64,000 bases of DNA from Nitrospira sp. (GTDB taxonomy: Bacteria; Nitrospirota; Nitrospiria; Nitrospirales; UBA8639), in contig WTGX01000017.1 in assembly GCA_011523385.1 (NCBI GenBank), positions 83,318 through 147,317 of the forward strand. Direction: 5' to 3'. A model generated the notes under the pieces. It searched no databases. It was not told the origin of the DNA and was given only the letters and a program-made list of their open reading frames with translations. Shown one piece after another: positions 25,276 through 33,132 of this stretch. The position numbers were made by a program, and so were the translations under genes. Numbering within the stretch: position 1 is the stretch's first letter; each line of letters starts with the position of its first letter.

Positions 25276-27081
25276 ATGCCGAATCAGAGAGGCTTCAGCC
25301 GTTTCGACGCGCTTGAGACGGAGTCGGGCAATGCCCGGGAGAACGTCCTGCGCTTCATCATCTGCGGCGATGCGGGCGACGGCAAGTCCGCACTGATCCG
25401 CAGCCTGCTTGACAATCTCCAGGCGGAACGCGAGCAGGGCATCACGATCGACGTGGCCTATCGCACGTTCTCGACCGGCAAACGTTCCTTCATCGTCGCC
25501 GACACGCCGGGGCACGAGCAGTACACGCGTACCCTGGCGACGGGCGCATGGTCCGCCGATATCGCGATCGTTCTCATCGACGCCCGCAGGGGCGTGACCC
25601 CGGAGACCCGCCGTCATACCACGATCCTCTCCCTCCTCGGGATCCGTCATCTGATCCTGACGATCAACAAGATGGATCTCATGGAGTGGTCCCAATCCAT
25701 CTACGACGCGATCGCGGGGGTCTATCGTGACTATGCGCAACGGCTCGACTTCACTGATGTCACCTGCATTCCAGTCTCGGCACTGACCGGCGACAACATG
25801 ATTGAGCCATCCGCCGCGATGGGCTGGTATCACGGACCGACGCTCCTTCAAGCACTCGAATCGGTCGACGTGGCAACCGACCGTGCGTGCGCGCCCTTTC
25901 GCATGCCCGTGCAAGGGGTCAACCAATCAGACGACGGGTCCCGTGTTTTCACGGGCACCATCGCATCGGGTCTCGTGCGTCCCGGCGATCCCATCCTGGT
26001 CTGTCCGGCGCACACGCCCTCGACCGTGAGTCGCATCGTTGTCCCGGAAGGCGATCTCGCATGCGCGCGAGCCGGTCAGGCCGTCACACTCACACTCGCC
26101 GCCGACATCGACGTGAGTGCCGGTGACGTCATCGCTTCGAGCAGCCATCCTCCTGGCCGTAGTGATCAGTTCGCCTGTCACCTGATCTGGATGCACGAGA
26201 ATGCGCTGTTGCCCAAGCGCTCCTATCTGTTGAAGATCGGCACACACGTGGTGGAAGCCCAAATCACGGCTCTCAAGTACAAGCTTAACGTCGAGAGCTT
26301 GGAACACGTTGCCGCCAAGACGCTTGAACTCAACGAGATCGCCTATTGCAACATCGGTCTCGACCGGCAGATCGCCTTCGACCGTTACAGGGAACTCAGG
26401 GAGACCGGCGGCTTCATTCTGATCGATCGCCACACCCATGCGACGGTGGGTGCCGGCATGATCGATTTCGCCCTGCGGCGGGCGTCCAACCTGACCCGTC
26501 ATCAATTCACGGTCGACAAACCGGCGCGGTCGGTTCAGAAGAACCAGAAAGCCTGCGTCCTCTGGCTCACCGGGCTGTCGGGGGCGGGCAAATCGACGAC
26601 GGCAAACGCCGTGGAGCAGCGCTTGCACGCCTTGGGGCGGCACAGCTACGTCCTGGACGGCGACAACTTGCGCCACGGGCTGACGAGGGATCTGGGTTTT
26701 ACCCAGGCCGACCGCGTCGAGAACGTGCGGCGTATCGCGGAGGTTGCCAAACTGTTCGTGGATGCCGGACTGATCGTGCTCGTCTCGGTGATCTCGCCCT
26801 TCCGGGATGAACGTCAAATGGCCCGCCGGATGATGGAGGAAGGCGAGTTCATCGAGATCTTCGTGGATGCGCCGTTGGAGGTCTGTGAGCGCCGCGACCC
26901 CAAGGGGCTCTATCGGAAGGCCCGGACCGGCGAGATCAAGAACTTCACCGGCATCGACAGTCCCTATGAGCCGCCCGAGAATCCCGACATCGTGTTGAAG
27001 ACCGGCGAGCGAAGCGTGGATGAACTCGTGGATCAGGTCGTCGCCTATCTGCGATTGGAGGTCGAGCCTCCGGGGTCATAG
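25276..27081 (+). CDS. cysNC: CysN-CysC fusion: ATP sulfurylase GTPase subunit + APS kinase
   Basis: A 601-residue bifunctional protein of sulfate activation. The N-terminal GTPase has P-loop GDAGDGKS (31-38), switch QGITIDVAYRTF, DTPGHEQYTR and NKMDL, then two beta-barrel domains. The APS kinase begins near 430 with GLSGAGKSTT, followed by DGDNLRHGL, GFTQADRVENVRR and DPKGLYRKAR, giving PAPS. About 45 residues normally present between P-loop and switch I of CysN are missing: RSLLDNLQAEREQG follows the P-loop directly. CysD, the catalytic partner of CysN, is not in the window. PAPS is the donor for the sulfotransferase encoded just upstream, so this is probably a dedicated NodQ-like supply enzyme. 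Confidence 0.92.
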   Translation: MPNQRGFSRFDALETESGNARENVLRFIICGDAGDGKSALIRSLLDNLQAEREQGITIDVAYRTFSTGKRSFIVADTPGHEQYTRTLATGAWSADIAIVLIDARRGVTPETRRHTTILSLLGIRHLILTINKMDLMEWSQSIYDAIAGVYRDYAQRLDFTDVTCIPVSALTGDNMIEPSAAMGWYHGPTLLQALESVDVATDRACAPFRMPVQGVNQSDDGSRVFTGTIASGLVRPGDPILVCPAHTPSTVSRIVVPEGDLACARAGQAVTLTLAADIDVSAGDVIASSSHPPGRSDQFACHLIWMHENALLPKRSYLLKIGTHVVEAQITALKYKLNVESLEHVAAKTLELNEIAYCNIGLDRQIAFDRYRELRETGGFILIDRHTHATVGAGMIDFALRRASNLTRHQFTVDKPARSVQKNQKACVLWLTGLSGAGKSTTANAVEQRLHALGRHSYVLDGDNLRHGLTRDLGFTQADRVENVRRIAEVAKLFVDAGLIVLVSVISPFRDERQMARRMMEEGEFIEIFVDAPLEVCERRDPKGLYRKARTGEIKNFTGIDSPYEPPENPDIVLKTGERSVDELVDQVVAYLRLEVEPPGS

Positions 27082-27252
27082 GTACGGCGACTCTTTCAGC
27101 ATGCCTCTGCCCCATCATGGCCTCGGCTTCCATTATCCAACAGGACAACCACAGGGGATTGTCCCTACCGCATCGCCTCGAATCCCCAAGGGAGGGATGC
27201 ACGATCTTGCGTCACGAACCCCGGTATGGCAGTATGACCATCCTGGTCTGTC
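27082..27252. other. Spacer after cysNC with a palindromic repeat
   Basis: 171 bases without a gene. The segment 27143-27168 holds GGACAACC and its near complement GGATTGTCC around a short loop, a composition typical of dispersed intergenic repeats. No T-run follows. Confidence 0.45.
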
Positions 27253-27717
27253 ATGAGCTCACTTCCTGAATTTGTCGGTACGGTTCACATTTTTTTCGGG
27301 CCCTATCGGGGCAACCCGATCGGGTTGTATCTCCGAAAAGAGGGCGACTCCTGCTCCATCTCTCCGACCGTGTATCCGTGGAACCGGTTTGTGGGCGTAG
27401 GCGAAACCGCAAACAAGGCGGCAGCGGATTTCGATGCCAAATGGAAGGAAGGGGAGTTAGCCGCGGACATGTACTCCGGGCCCCATTGGGAAGGGGGGAT
27501 CAAACCGGAAAAACCCAAACCTCCTCCGAAACCGGCGGTTCCCAAACCGGAAGCGGCAACACCCCCGGAAGCTGCAGTCGCTCCGAAGCCGGATGTCGGG
27601 ACAGCACCGGCATCCCCGGCAACGACCGGCGAGCCGGCCTCTCCGGAACCAGCGCCAACTTCCGAAACAACACCTCCCCAGGCCATCCCTCCTGGCCCGA
27701 ACCAACCGGCGCCGTAA
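27253..27717 (+). CDS. Hypothetical protein with Pro/Ala-rich tail
   Basis: A 154-residue protein. The first ~75 residues look folded (VGTVHIFFGPYRGNPIGLYL, then PWNRFVGVGETANKAAADF and KWKEGELAADMYSGPHW). The last ~75 residues are a low-complexity Pro/Ala/Glu tail with repeated PKP and PEA units, probably disordered or a tether. No signal peptide or TM segment is evident. Not recognised. Its composition is closer to the surroundings than to the biosynthetic block. Confidence 0.65.
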   Translation: MSSLPEFVGTVHIFFGPYRGNPIGLYLRKEGDSCSISPTVYPWNRFVGVGETANKAAADFDAKWKEGELAADMYSGPHWEGGIKPEKPKPPPKPAVPKPEAATPPEAAVAPKPDVGTAPASPATTGEPASPEPAPTSETTPPQAIPPGPNQPAP

Positions 27718-27800
27718 GAGGCCACCCCAACATTTTAGCCATGTTTAAACTTTGTAGACTTTATTTATTTTTTTAAAAATTTGTAAAAATCAGCAAAAGT

Positions 27801-28568
27801 TTAAACTTTTCTCCCCGCCTTCTTTTCCTCAGCAAATGTCCTGGCAGCCCGGACCAATGCCGTAAAGAGACGCCGTTCGACGGGGTCCCGCTCGTAGAGG
27901 AATTCCGGATGCCATTGGACTCCCAGGATAAATGTGCGGTCAGGGGCTTCGATGGCTTCAATCACGCCGTCAGGGGCGACGGCGGTCTGCGCCAGGTTCG
28001 ACGCCACTTTCTTGATTGATTGATGGTGGGAACTGTTCACGTCCATACGCGCTTTTCCGGCAATGCGACGCAACAGGGACCCCGGCGCAATCTGCACGGA
28101 ATGCGAGGTCTTGGTCGCCGGATGGGAGGGAAGATGGTCGATGGGGGTCTTGAGTTGCGCCGCGATGTCCTGATACAGCGTGCCGCCCAGGGCCACGTTG
28201 ATGGATTGCATGCCGCCGCAAATCCCCAACATGGGCACGTCGGCCCGGTACGCCGCTTTGGCGATCCCCAGTTCCATGGTCGCCCGCTCGCGACTCATGC
28301 GGGCAAACTTGTGCCGTTGTCGTTCCCCGTATAATTCGGGCGCCAGATCGGACCCGCTTCCCGTAACGAGGAGCCCGTGCACGTGGGCCACCACCTGACG
28401 CCAGCCGGCTCTGTTCGACAACAGGGGCAACACCACGGGAATGCCCCCGGCGTCTTCAATGGCCTTCATGTAGCGGGCGCGCAGAAAATAGGTCGGCTCT
28501 TTGCCGCCCATGTCCTTGCGGTTGCCGGCATTAAAGTCGGGTGTTACGCCAATGATCGGTTTGTTCAT
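27801..28568 (-). CDS. Gamma-glutamyl hydrolase-like class I amidotransferase (peptidase C26, PuuD-like)
   Basis: A 255-residue glutamine-amidotransferase-fold hydrolase. It begins IIGVTPDFNAG, has the nucleophile elbow LGICGGMQSINVALGGTLYQD with the catalytic Cys, a conserved NSSHHQ, and GVQWHPEF with the catalytic His and Glu close by. PuuD cleaves gamma-glutamyl-GABA in putrescine breakdown; relatives act on other gamma-glutamyl conjugates. No putrescine genes are nearby, so the substrate is open. A perfect 16-bp palindrome (27795-27810) overlaps its stop region. Confidence 0.88.
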   Translation of the reverse strand: MNKPIIGVTPDFNAGNRKDMGGKEPTYFLRARYMKAIEDAGGIPVVLPLLSNRAGWRQVVAHVHGLLVTGSGSDLAPELYGERQRHKFARMSRERATMELGIAKAAYRADVPMLGICGGMQSINVALGGTLYQDIAAQLKTPIDHLPSHPATKTSHSVQIAPGSLLRRIAGKARMDVNSSHHQSIKKVASNLAQTAVAPDGVIEAIEAPDRTFILGVQWHPEFLYERDPVERRLFTALVRAARTFAEEKKAGRKV

Positions 28569-28580
28569 GACGCTTTCTTT

Positions 28581-29036
28581 CTAGCCCTCTACGGGAGGAA
28601 TATCCAATTCGGCCAACACGTCTTGTTTGAACGACTGTCCGTCGCGTTGAATGGCCTGCTCAAGTTCCTCAGAAAGCTCGTCGTGCGAAAGCAGGGTCGT
28701 TTCCTGGCGAAGGCCTCCATCGAGCGCGAGTTGCAATTTGGCCTGACACAGGTATTGGAGCAAGAGGTCCTGGCCTCGTTGAAAATATTCGTCATAGTCC
28801 TCCGGTGGAAGATGGCGCAGGGAGTTCCGCAACCAGGATTCGAATTGCAGGAGGCGCTTGAAACGGGAGACGTCGGGTTGAGCCATCTCCACCACGAGCT
28901 GGATGCCTCCTTTCCAACTCCGCTTTTTGACGTTGAATACGCAATACAGAATATCGGCATGGGTTTCATGAACCTCGGGTCCGAAAAACAACGTGGTTCG
29001 ATACCGTGGAATTTGGGGAGAGGACGAGGTAGACAT
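28581..29036 (-). CDS. Conserved hypothetical protein
   Basis: A ~151-residue soluble acidic protein of no recognised family. The N-terminal part reads YRTTLFFGPEVHETHADILYCVFNVKKRSWKGGIQLVVEM, an alternating pattern suggesting a beta-sheet; the rest is helical with FKRLLQFESWL and EDYDEYFQRGQDLLLQYL. I choose ATG 29036 because upstream residues of the longer frame come from repeat-containing DNA. It sits 12 bases upstream of the C26 hydrolase gene on the same strand, so the two are probably an operon. Confidence 0.6.
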   Translation of the reverse strand: MSTSSSPQIPRYRTTLFFGPEVHETHADILYCVFNVKKRSWKGGIQLVVEMAQPDVSRFKRLLQFESWLRNSLRHLPPEDYDEYFQRGQDLLLQYLCQAKLQLALDGGLRQETTLLSHDELSEELEQAIQRDGQSFKQDVLAELDIPPVEG

Positions 29037-29103
29037 CAATGACGATTCTACCACGTGTTGCACAAATGTGCTCTCCCTTGGATCAAGGCCGGGGGCAAGC
29101 ACC

Positions 29104-29130
29104 ACGGACAGGCACGGGGGGCCTGTCCGT
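29104..29130. repeat. Perfect inverted repeat before tatA
   Basis: ACGGACAGGC (29104-29113) and GCCTGTCCGT (29121-29130) form a perfect 10-bp stem around a 7-base G-rich loop. It has no T-run on either side. The CCTGTCC arm is shared with the repeats at 30043 and 43259. Confidence 0.65.
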
Positions 29131-29146
29131 AACGTGGTCGAGCAGG

Positions 29147-29175
29147 TTGACACGCTCCATCCCGGTCTTTACAGT
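29147..29175 (+). promoter_or_regulatory. Putative sigma70 promoter for tatA
   Basis: TTGACA at 29147-29152, a 17-base spacer, TACAGT at 29170-29175. The -35 is perfect and the -10 matches 4 of 6. The predicted start lies about 40 bases before the tatA ATG. Confidence 0.6.
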
Positions 29176-29219
29176 AAACTCACGGAATACGTGGGCGTTT
29201 CTTTTCTGAAGGATGCACG

Positions 29220-30041
29220 ATGTTCGGAACCCTGGGCTTTTCAGAACTGATCATCATTCTGGTCATTGTTCTGATCATTTTTGGAGCGGGGCGGCTTCCT
29301 CAAATCGGCGAGGGAGTCGGTAAAGCCCTGAAGGGGTTCAAAAAGGAAGTCAATGACGTTCCCCCTCCCGTAGAAGAACAGGAACAAAGTTCTCAGGCTG
29401 CCTTGCCCGAGCCTGCCCCGGAGGCTGCGGCTCAGCCCGGCGCTGCCCAGGGAGCGCCGGTAGCGGAGCCTGCGCCTCAACCCGTCACTCAGCAAGCCCA
29501 TCAGCCCGGTCCCGAACGGACGCCGGGGACGTTAGCTGCGCAGGTGTACGGCGGTTTCAGTCCCGAAACGGTTCAACCGGCGTCTCAACCTGTTGCCGAG
29601 GCGGAGCCGGATGCCGCCTCCTATCAGGAACAGTTTGAACCGGTGACCATGGAGCAGCGTGCCGCGAATTCCGTGCCTCGTCCTATGGCGCAGTATCCGC
29701 CGGTTCCTTCTTCGGCCGCGACCACGCAAACCGGAAAACGACCGGCGGCCATTGTGAACAGGAAGGCCGTGGAACGTGTGCAGGCGCAACGTGCCGCGAT
29801 GCAGGCCAAAGCTGCGAAGCCCCCAGCCGCCCCCGCCAGTGACGACCTGCAATCTCTGGGTGAAGGGTTGGGGAGTACCCTCCGAACCTTCCGCGAAGCC
29901 ACGGCGGACGTGCGAAACGCGATTGATCCGGAGATGCGGACCATTCAAGCAGAACTGGAATCGGCGCAAAAAGAGGTTGAACAGTCTATTGAAGCGGCCA
30001 AACAACCTCCGGTCCCCAAAGATCCACCGCCAACCGCGTAA
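29220..30041 (+). CDS. tatA: Twin-arginine translocase TatA/TatE-type protein with a long C-terminal extension
   Basis: The N-terminus is a canonical TatA: MFGTLGFSELIIILVIVLIIFGAGRLPQI-type TM helix (residues ~7-22) with the FG-xx-LP hinge, followed by the amphipathic helix GEGVGKALKGFKKEV. TatA forms the protein-conducting element for folded twin-arginine substrates. At 273 residues it is three to four times the usual length. Residues ~45-215 are Pro/Ala/Gln-rich and likely disordered. Residues ~222-262 return to an amphipathic helix, LQSLGEGLGSTLRTF and on, that echoes the first one. AAGGA precedes the ATG. No tatC is in the window. Confidence 0.88.
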   Translation: MFGTLGFSELIIILVIVLIIFGAGRLPQIGEGVGKALKGFKKEVNDVPPPVEEQEQSSQAALPEPAPEAAAQPGAAQGAPVAEPAPQPVTQQAHQPGPERTPGTLAAQVYGGFSPETVQPASQPVAEAEPDAASYQEQFEPVTMEQRAANSVPRPMAQYPPVPSSAATTQTGKRPAAIVNRKAVERVQAQRAAMQAKAAKPPAAPASDDLQSLGEGLGSTLRTFREATADVRNAIDPEMRTIQAELESAQKEVEQSIEAAKQPPVPKDPPPTA

Positions 30042-30042
30042 C

Positions 30043-30093
30043 GGGACGGTGAAAAAGCCTGTCCTGAGCCATGTCGAAGGGCCTGTCCCGAAT
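30043..30093. repeat. CCTGTCCTGAGC-type dispersed repeat, copy 1
   Basis: It begins GGGACGG and ends GTCCCGAAT, with the core CCTGTCCTGAGC, two or three variable bases, then GTCGAAGG. The same core and borders occur at 43259-43317. It spans the start codon and first ~15 codons of the HEAT lipoprotein gene. Confidence 0.7.
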
Positions 30094-30909
30094 TGGGCCG
30101 AAAGACCTCTCCCGCACAACGACTCTTTTCTCCTGGCATTTTTTCTCATCGTCGTCTCCTTGAGTGCCGGGTGTCAGGCGGAAGCCCCTGTTGAGGACCC
30201 GCAACACGTCACCTCTCGTCTCGCCACCCTTCTCCTGGAGGAACCCTCCCGGGACGTTCGACGAACCGCTGCGCTTTCTCTCGGGAAAATCGGGCACGTC
30301 GCTGCCACCACGGCCTTGGTTAAGGCGTTATCCGATCCTGATCTCCAAGTTCGTGAGTATAGTGCCTGGGCCTTGGGACAGATAGGGGAAGACGTGAACG
30401 ACAAGGCAGCGGTCCGCCTCGCCGGAATGTTGGCCGACCGGGACCGTTCTGTCAAACAGGCGGCCGCGCAGGCGTTGGGGAAAATCGGTCCTCGTCAACA
30501 AGTCATTGCCATCCTCACCCAAGTGTTAGCCGTCGGCGAGAGGGGCAGTCGTCGTGCCGCAGTTGACGCGCTTGCACAGCTTGAAGCCAAGAGTGCCTAT
30601 CCGGCGTTGCGGGAAGCCCTGATCGATCAGGACCCGGCCGTACGACAGGGCGCCTTGGCGGCGTTGGGGGAGTTGGGCGACCGTCGGGCTCTCCCTGATT
30701 TTCGGGAACGGCTGCTGTTCGATACCGATCCGGGTGTGCGGGCTGAGGCGGCCTATCGATTGGGAAAATTGGGAGATCACCGCGAGCTGCAAGCCCTTGA
30801 GGAGGCAGCCCATGACGATGCTTCCCCGTTTGTTCGTGTGTGGGCCGACCGGGCAAAGGCCGGCATTGGTCCCGGTCCGACGGGTGGGGAGGGCGACACG
30901 GAAGAGTGA
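30049..30909 (+). CDS. HEAT-repeat lipoprotein
   Basis: A ~286-residue protein. After a signal-like FLLAFFLIVVSLSAGC, in which the Cys would be lipidated, come about six HEAT/PBS-lyase-type repeats; typical units are VRRTAALSLGKIGH, VREYSAWALGQIG, VKQAAAQALGKIG, VRQGALAALGELG and VRAEAAYRLGKLG. Such scaffolds bind other proteins; the partner is unknown. The start is uncertain: GTG 30049 is the first usable codon after the tatA stop, and the 15 residues before the signal core are encoded by a dispersed repeat. It is likely cotranscribed with tatA, 8 bases upstream. Confidence 0.8.
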   Translation: MKKPVLSHVEGPVPNWAERPLPHNDSFLLAFFLIVVSLSAGCQAEAPVEDPQHVTSRLATLLLEEPSRDVRRTAALSLGKIGHVAATTALVKALSDPDLQVREYSAWALGQIGEDVNDKAAVRLAGMLADRDRSVKQAAAQALGKIGPRQQVIAILTQVLAVGERGSRRAAVDALAQLEAKSAYPALREALIDQDPAVRQGALAALGELGDRRALPDFRERLLFDTDPGVRAEAAYRLGKLGDHRELQALEEAAHDDASPFVRVWADRAKAGIGPGPTGGEGDTEE

Positions 30910-30934
30910 CGGGAAAACCGCCTCGCAGGACCGG

Positions 30935-32935
30935 CTATTCGACCTTCGTGTCCACGAGAAGTCCGATGGCTCGACGAACAGGCTCACGGCCGCCCAGCAG
31001 CACCACGATGTCCCCGGCTTCGAGCACGGTTTTGTCCGAAGGGTTGGATTCCGTGACCCCCTCGCGCATGAAGGCGATCACGGACGCGCCGGTTCGCGGC
31101 CTGATGGCCAAGTCGCGCAGCGATTGACCCAGCGCGGGTGAATCCTCATCAATGCGGCAGGTTTCCACTTCCGCGCCTTCCAGCGTGCCGGACCGGAGAT
31201 GATGCGCCAGTTCGGGCAGTTCGCCCCGGCGGAGCAGCGCATAGCCTTCCCGCCGGATTTGTTCGGCCTTCCCCAGGATGACGTTGTTGGGAATTTGAAA
31301 CGACTGGAGCACCAGGGTTGAGATTTCAATCGACGTTTCAAATTCTTCCGGAATGATTTCACTCGCTCCAAGTTTGTGCAGCTCTTCGAGTTCTTTGAGA
31401 TAGCGGGTCCGGACGATGATGTGAATCGACGGGTTCAAACTTTTGGCGAGTTGGACGATGCGTCGCGCCCCGAAGGGGTCGGACGTGGCCACCACGAGGA
31501 CTTTGGCGTTTTCGATTTGGACCTGGTGCAGCACCGTCGGATTGGTCGCGTCGCCGTATTGAATGGGGACCCCCGTTCCGATTTCCAATTGCACCACCTC
31601 TCCCCGGATATCCAGGACGACGTAAGGTATCTCGAACTCTCGAAGAACGCGAGAGAGACTGCGGCCGTTCAAGCCGTATCCCACGATGATCACGTGATCC
31701 CTGAGTTTGAACTGGGCCGTTTCCGCGCGTAGCGACACGCGCCCGGGCAACCATTGGCGCAACCGCTGCACGGCTTCCGTCCGCCGCGCGATCTTGGGTG
31801 CCCATTGGATCAGGAATGGCGTGATGATCATGGTGAGGACCGAGACGGCGAGAAACATGTTGTAGGTTTCAGGGTGGAGAATCCCCGCGGTGAGCCCTTC
31901 TCCGGCGAGGATAAAGGCGAATTCGCCGACTTGGGCCAGGGCCACCCCGGCCAGGATCGCTGACCGAAGCGGTGCCCCCACCGCCAACACCGCCGCGGCT
32001 CCCGTCACGAATTTACCGATGACCACGGCACCGACTATGGCCATGATGAGCAGGGGATATTCCAGAATCACGCGCGTATCCATGAGCATGCCGATCGAGA
32101 CGAAAAACAGGCTGTTGAAGCTGTCGCGAAAAGGGAGTACCTCGGCCAGGGCCTGGTGACTGTATTCGGATTCGGAGATGACGAGTCCGGCGATAAAGGC
32201 GCCGAGGGCAATGGATAACCCGAACAGGGAGGTCATCCACGCCGTTCCCATGCAGAGGACCACGATGGTCAGGAGAAAGAGTTCCCGACTTTTTGCCCGA
32301 ACGATGTGCTCCAGGAGTTTGGGGACCAACACCCTGGCGGCCAGCACGATCAGGAACACCAACGTGAGCGATTGTCCGAGAGCCAACAGGATGCGCCCCA
32401 TGCCTTCTTCCGAGCCGTGGGTGCCCAAGAACGGCGTCATGAGCATCATGGGCACGATGGCCAGGTCCTGAAATATCAGGATGCCGATCGTGGATCGACC
32501 GTGGAGGCTGTCGCTTTCCCCCCGTTCAGCCAAGGCTTTCAGGACGATCGCCGTGCTGCTCAGGGTGACCAGAAAGCCCCAGAAGATTGCGGAATTCACG
32601 TCGATATCCAACAGGTACGCGCCGACGACGAAAAAGAGCAGGACACTGAACATCTGGGCCGGCCCTCCCACGAAGAACAAGTTCTTGGAGGCCTTCAGCT
32701 TCGCCAACGAAAATTCCAGGCCGATGGTGAACAGCAGCAGCATCACTCCGATCTCGGCCAGCACGTGCACCTGTTCCAGGTCGGAAATGAGGTTGAGCCC
32801 ATGGGGACCTACGAGCGCCCCGACGACCAGGAACCCCGCAATCGACGGCAACTGGAGTTTTTGAAAGAGGAAAACCACCGCGATGGACACGGAGAAAATG
32901 ATGATGACGTCCCTGAGTGCGCTGAATTCATCCAT
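30935..32935 (-). CDS. CPA2 cation:proton antiporter with RCK (TrkA) domains, Kef/YbaL type
   Basis: A 666-residue membrane antiporter. The first ~385 residues hold about 12 TM segments starting VIIIFSVSIAVVFLFQ, with LPSIAGFLVVGALVGPHGL and LLLFTIGLEFS typical of CPA2 proteins. A TrkA-N/RCK domain begins near 415 with DHVIIVGYGLNGRSLSRVL (GxGxxG nucleotide site). A TrkA-C domain follows near 575-660. Such proteins move K+ or Na+ against H+ under control of NAD(H) or other ligands. It is convergent with the HEAT lipoprotein gene, 25 bases away. Confidence 0.9.
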   Translation of the reverse strand: MDEFSALRDVIIIFSVSIAVVFLFQKLQLPSIAGFLVVGALVGPHGLNLISDLEQVHVLAEIGVMLLLFTIGLEFSLAKLKASKNLFFVGGPAQMFSVLLFFVVGAYLLDIDVNSAIFWGFLVTLSSTAIVLKALAERGESDSLHGRSTIGILIFQDLAIVPMMLMTPFLGTHGSEEGMGRILLALGQSLTLVFLIVLAARVLVPKLLEHIVRAKSRELFLLTIVVLCMGTAWMTSLFGLSIALGAFIAGLVISESEYSHQALAEVLPFRDSFNSLFFVSIGMLMDTRVILEYPLLIMAIVGAVVIGKFVTGAAAVLAVGAPLRSAILAGVALAQVGEFAFILAGEGLTAGILHPETYNMFLAVSVLTMIITPFLIQWAPKIARRTEAVQRLRQWLPGRVSLRAETAQFKLRDHVIIVGYGLNGRSLSRVLREFEIPYVVLDIRGEVVQLEIGTGVPIQYGDATNPTVLHQVQIENAKVLVVATSDPFGARRIVQLAKSLNPSIHIIVRTRYLKELEELHKLGASEIIPEEFETSIEISTLVLQSFQIPNNVILGKAEQIRREGYALLRRGELPELAHHLRSGTLEGAEVETCRIDEDSPALGQSLRDLAIRPRTGASVIAFMREGVTESNPSDKTVLEAGDIVVLLGGREPVRRAIGLLVDTKVE

Positions 32936-33028
32936 CGTGCAGTCTCCGGGAAACGGAGGAAAGGAATGGAAATATGATCACCATACGTTGACCATGGGTA
33001 TGAAAAGAGCCCACGCTACTCCCAATTT

Positions 33029-33111
33029 GTCATTCCGAGCATAGCGAGGAATCTCTCGCTCAGTGACCAAACGCCTCAACTACGAGATCCTTCGCGTTGC
33101 TCAGGATGACA
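33029..33111. repeat. GTCATTCCGAGC-type dispersed palindromic element
   Basis: An 83-base element with complementary ends: TGTCATTCCGAGC at the left and GCTCAGGATGACA at the right, with internal AGGAATCTC and GAGATCCTT also complementary. It sits between leuD and the antiporter gene. This looks like a non-coding mobile or REP-type element; it has no coding capacity. Confidence 0.7.
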
Positions 33112-33132
33112 ACCTGGTCCGGAACGGCGGAT

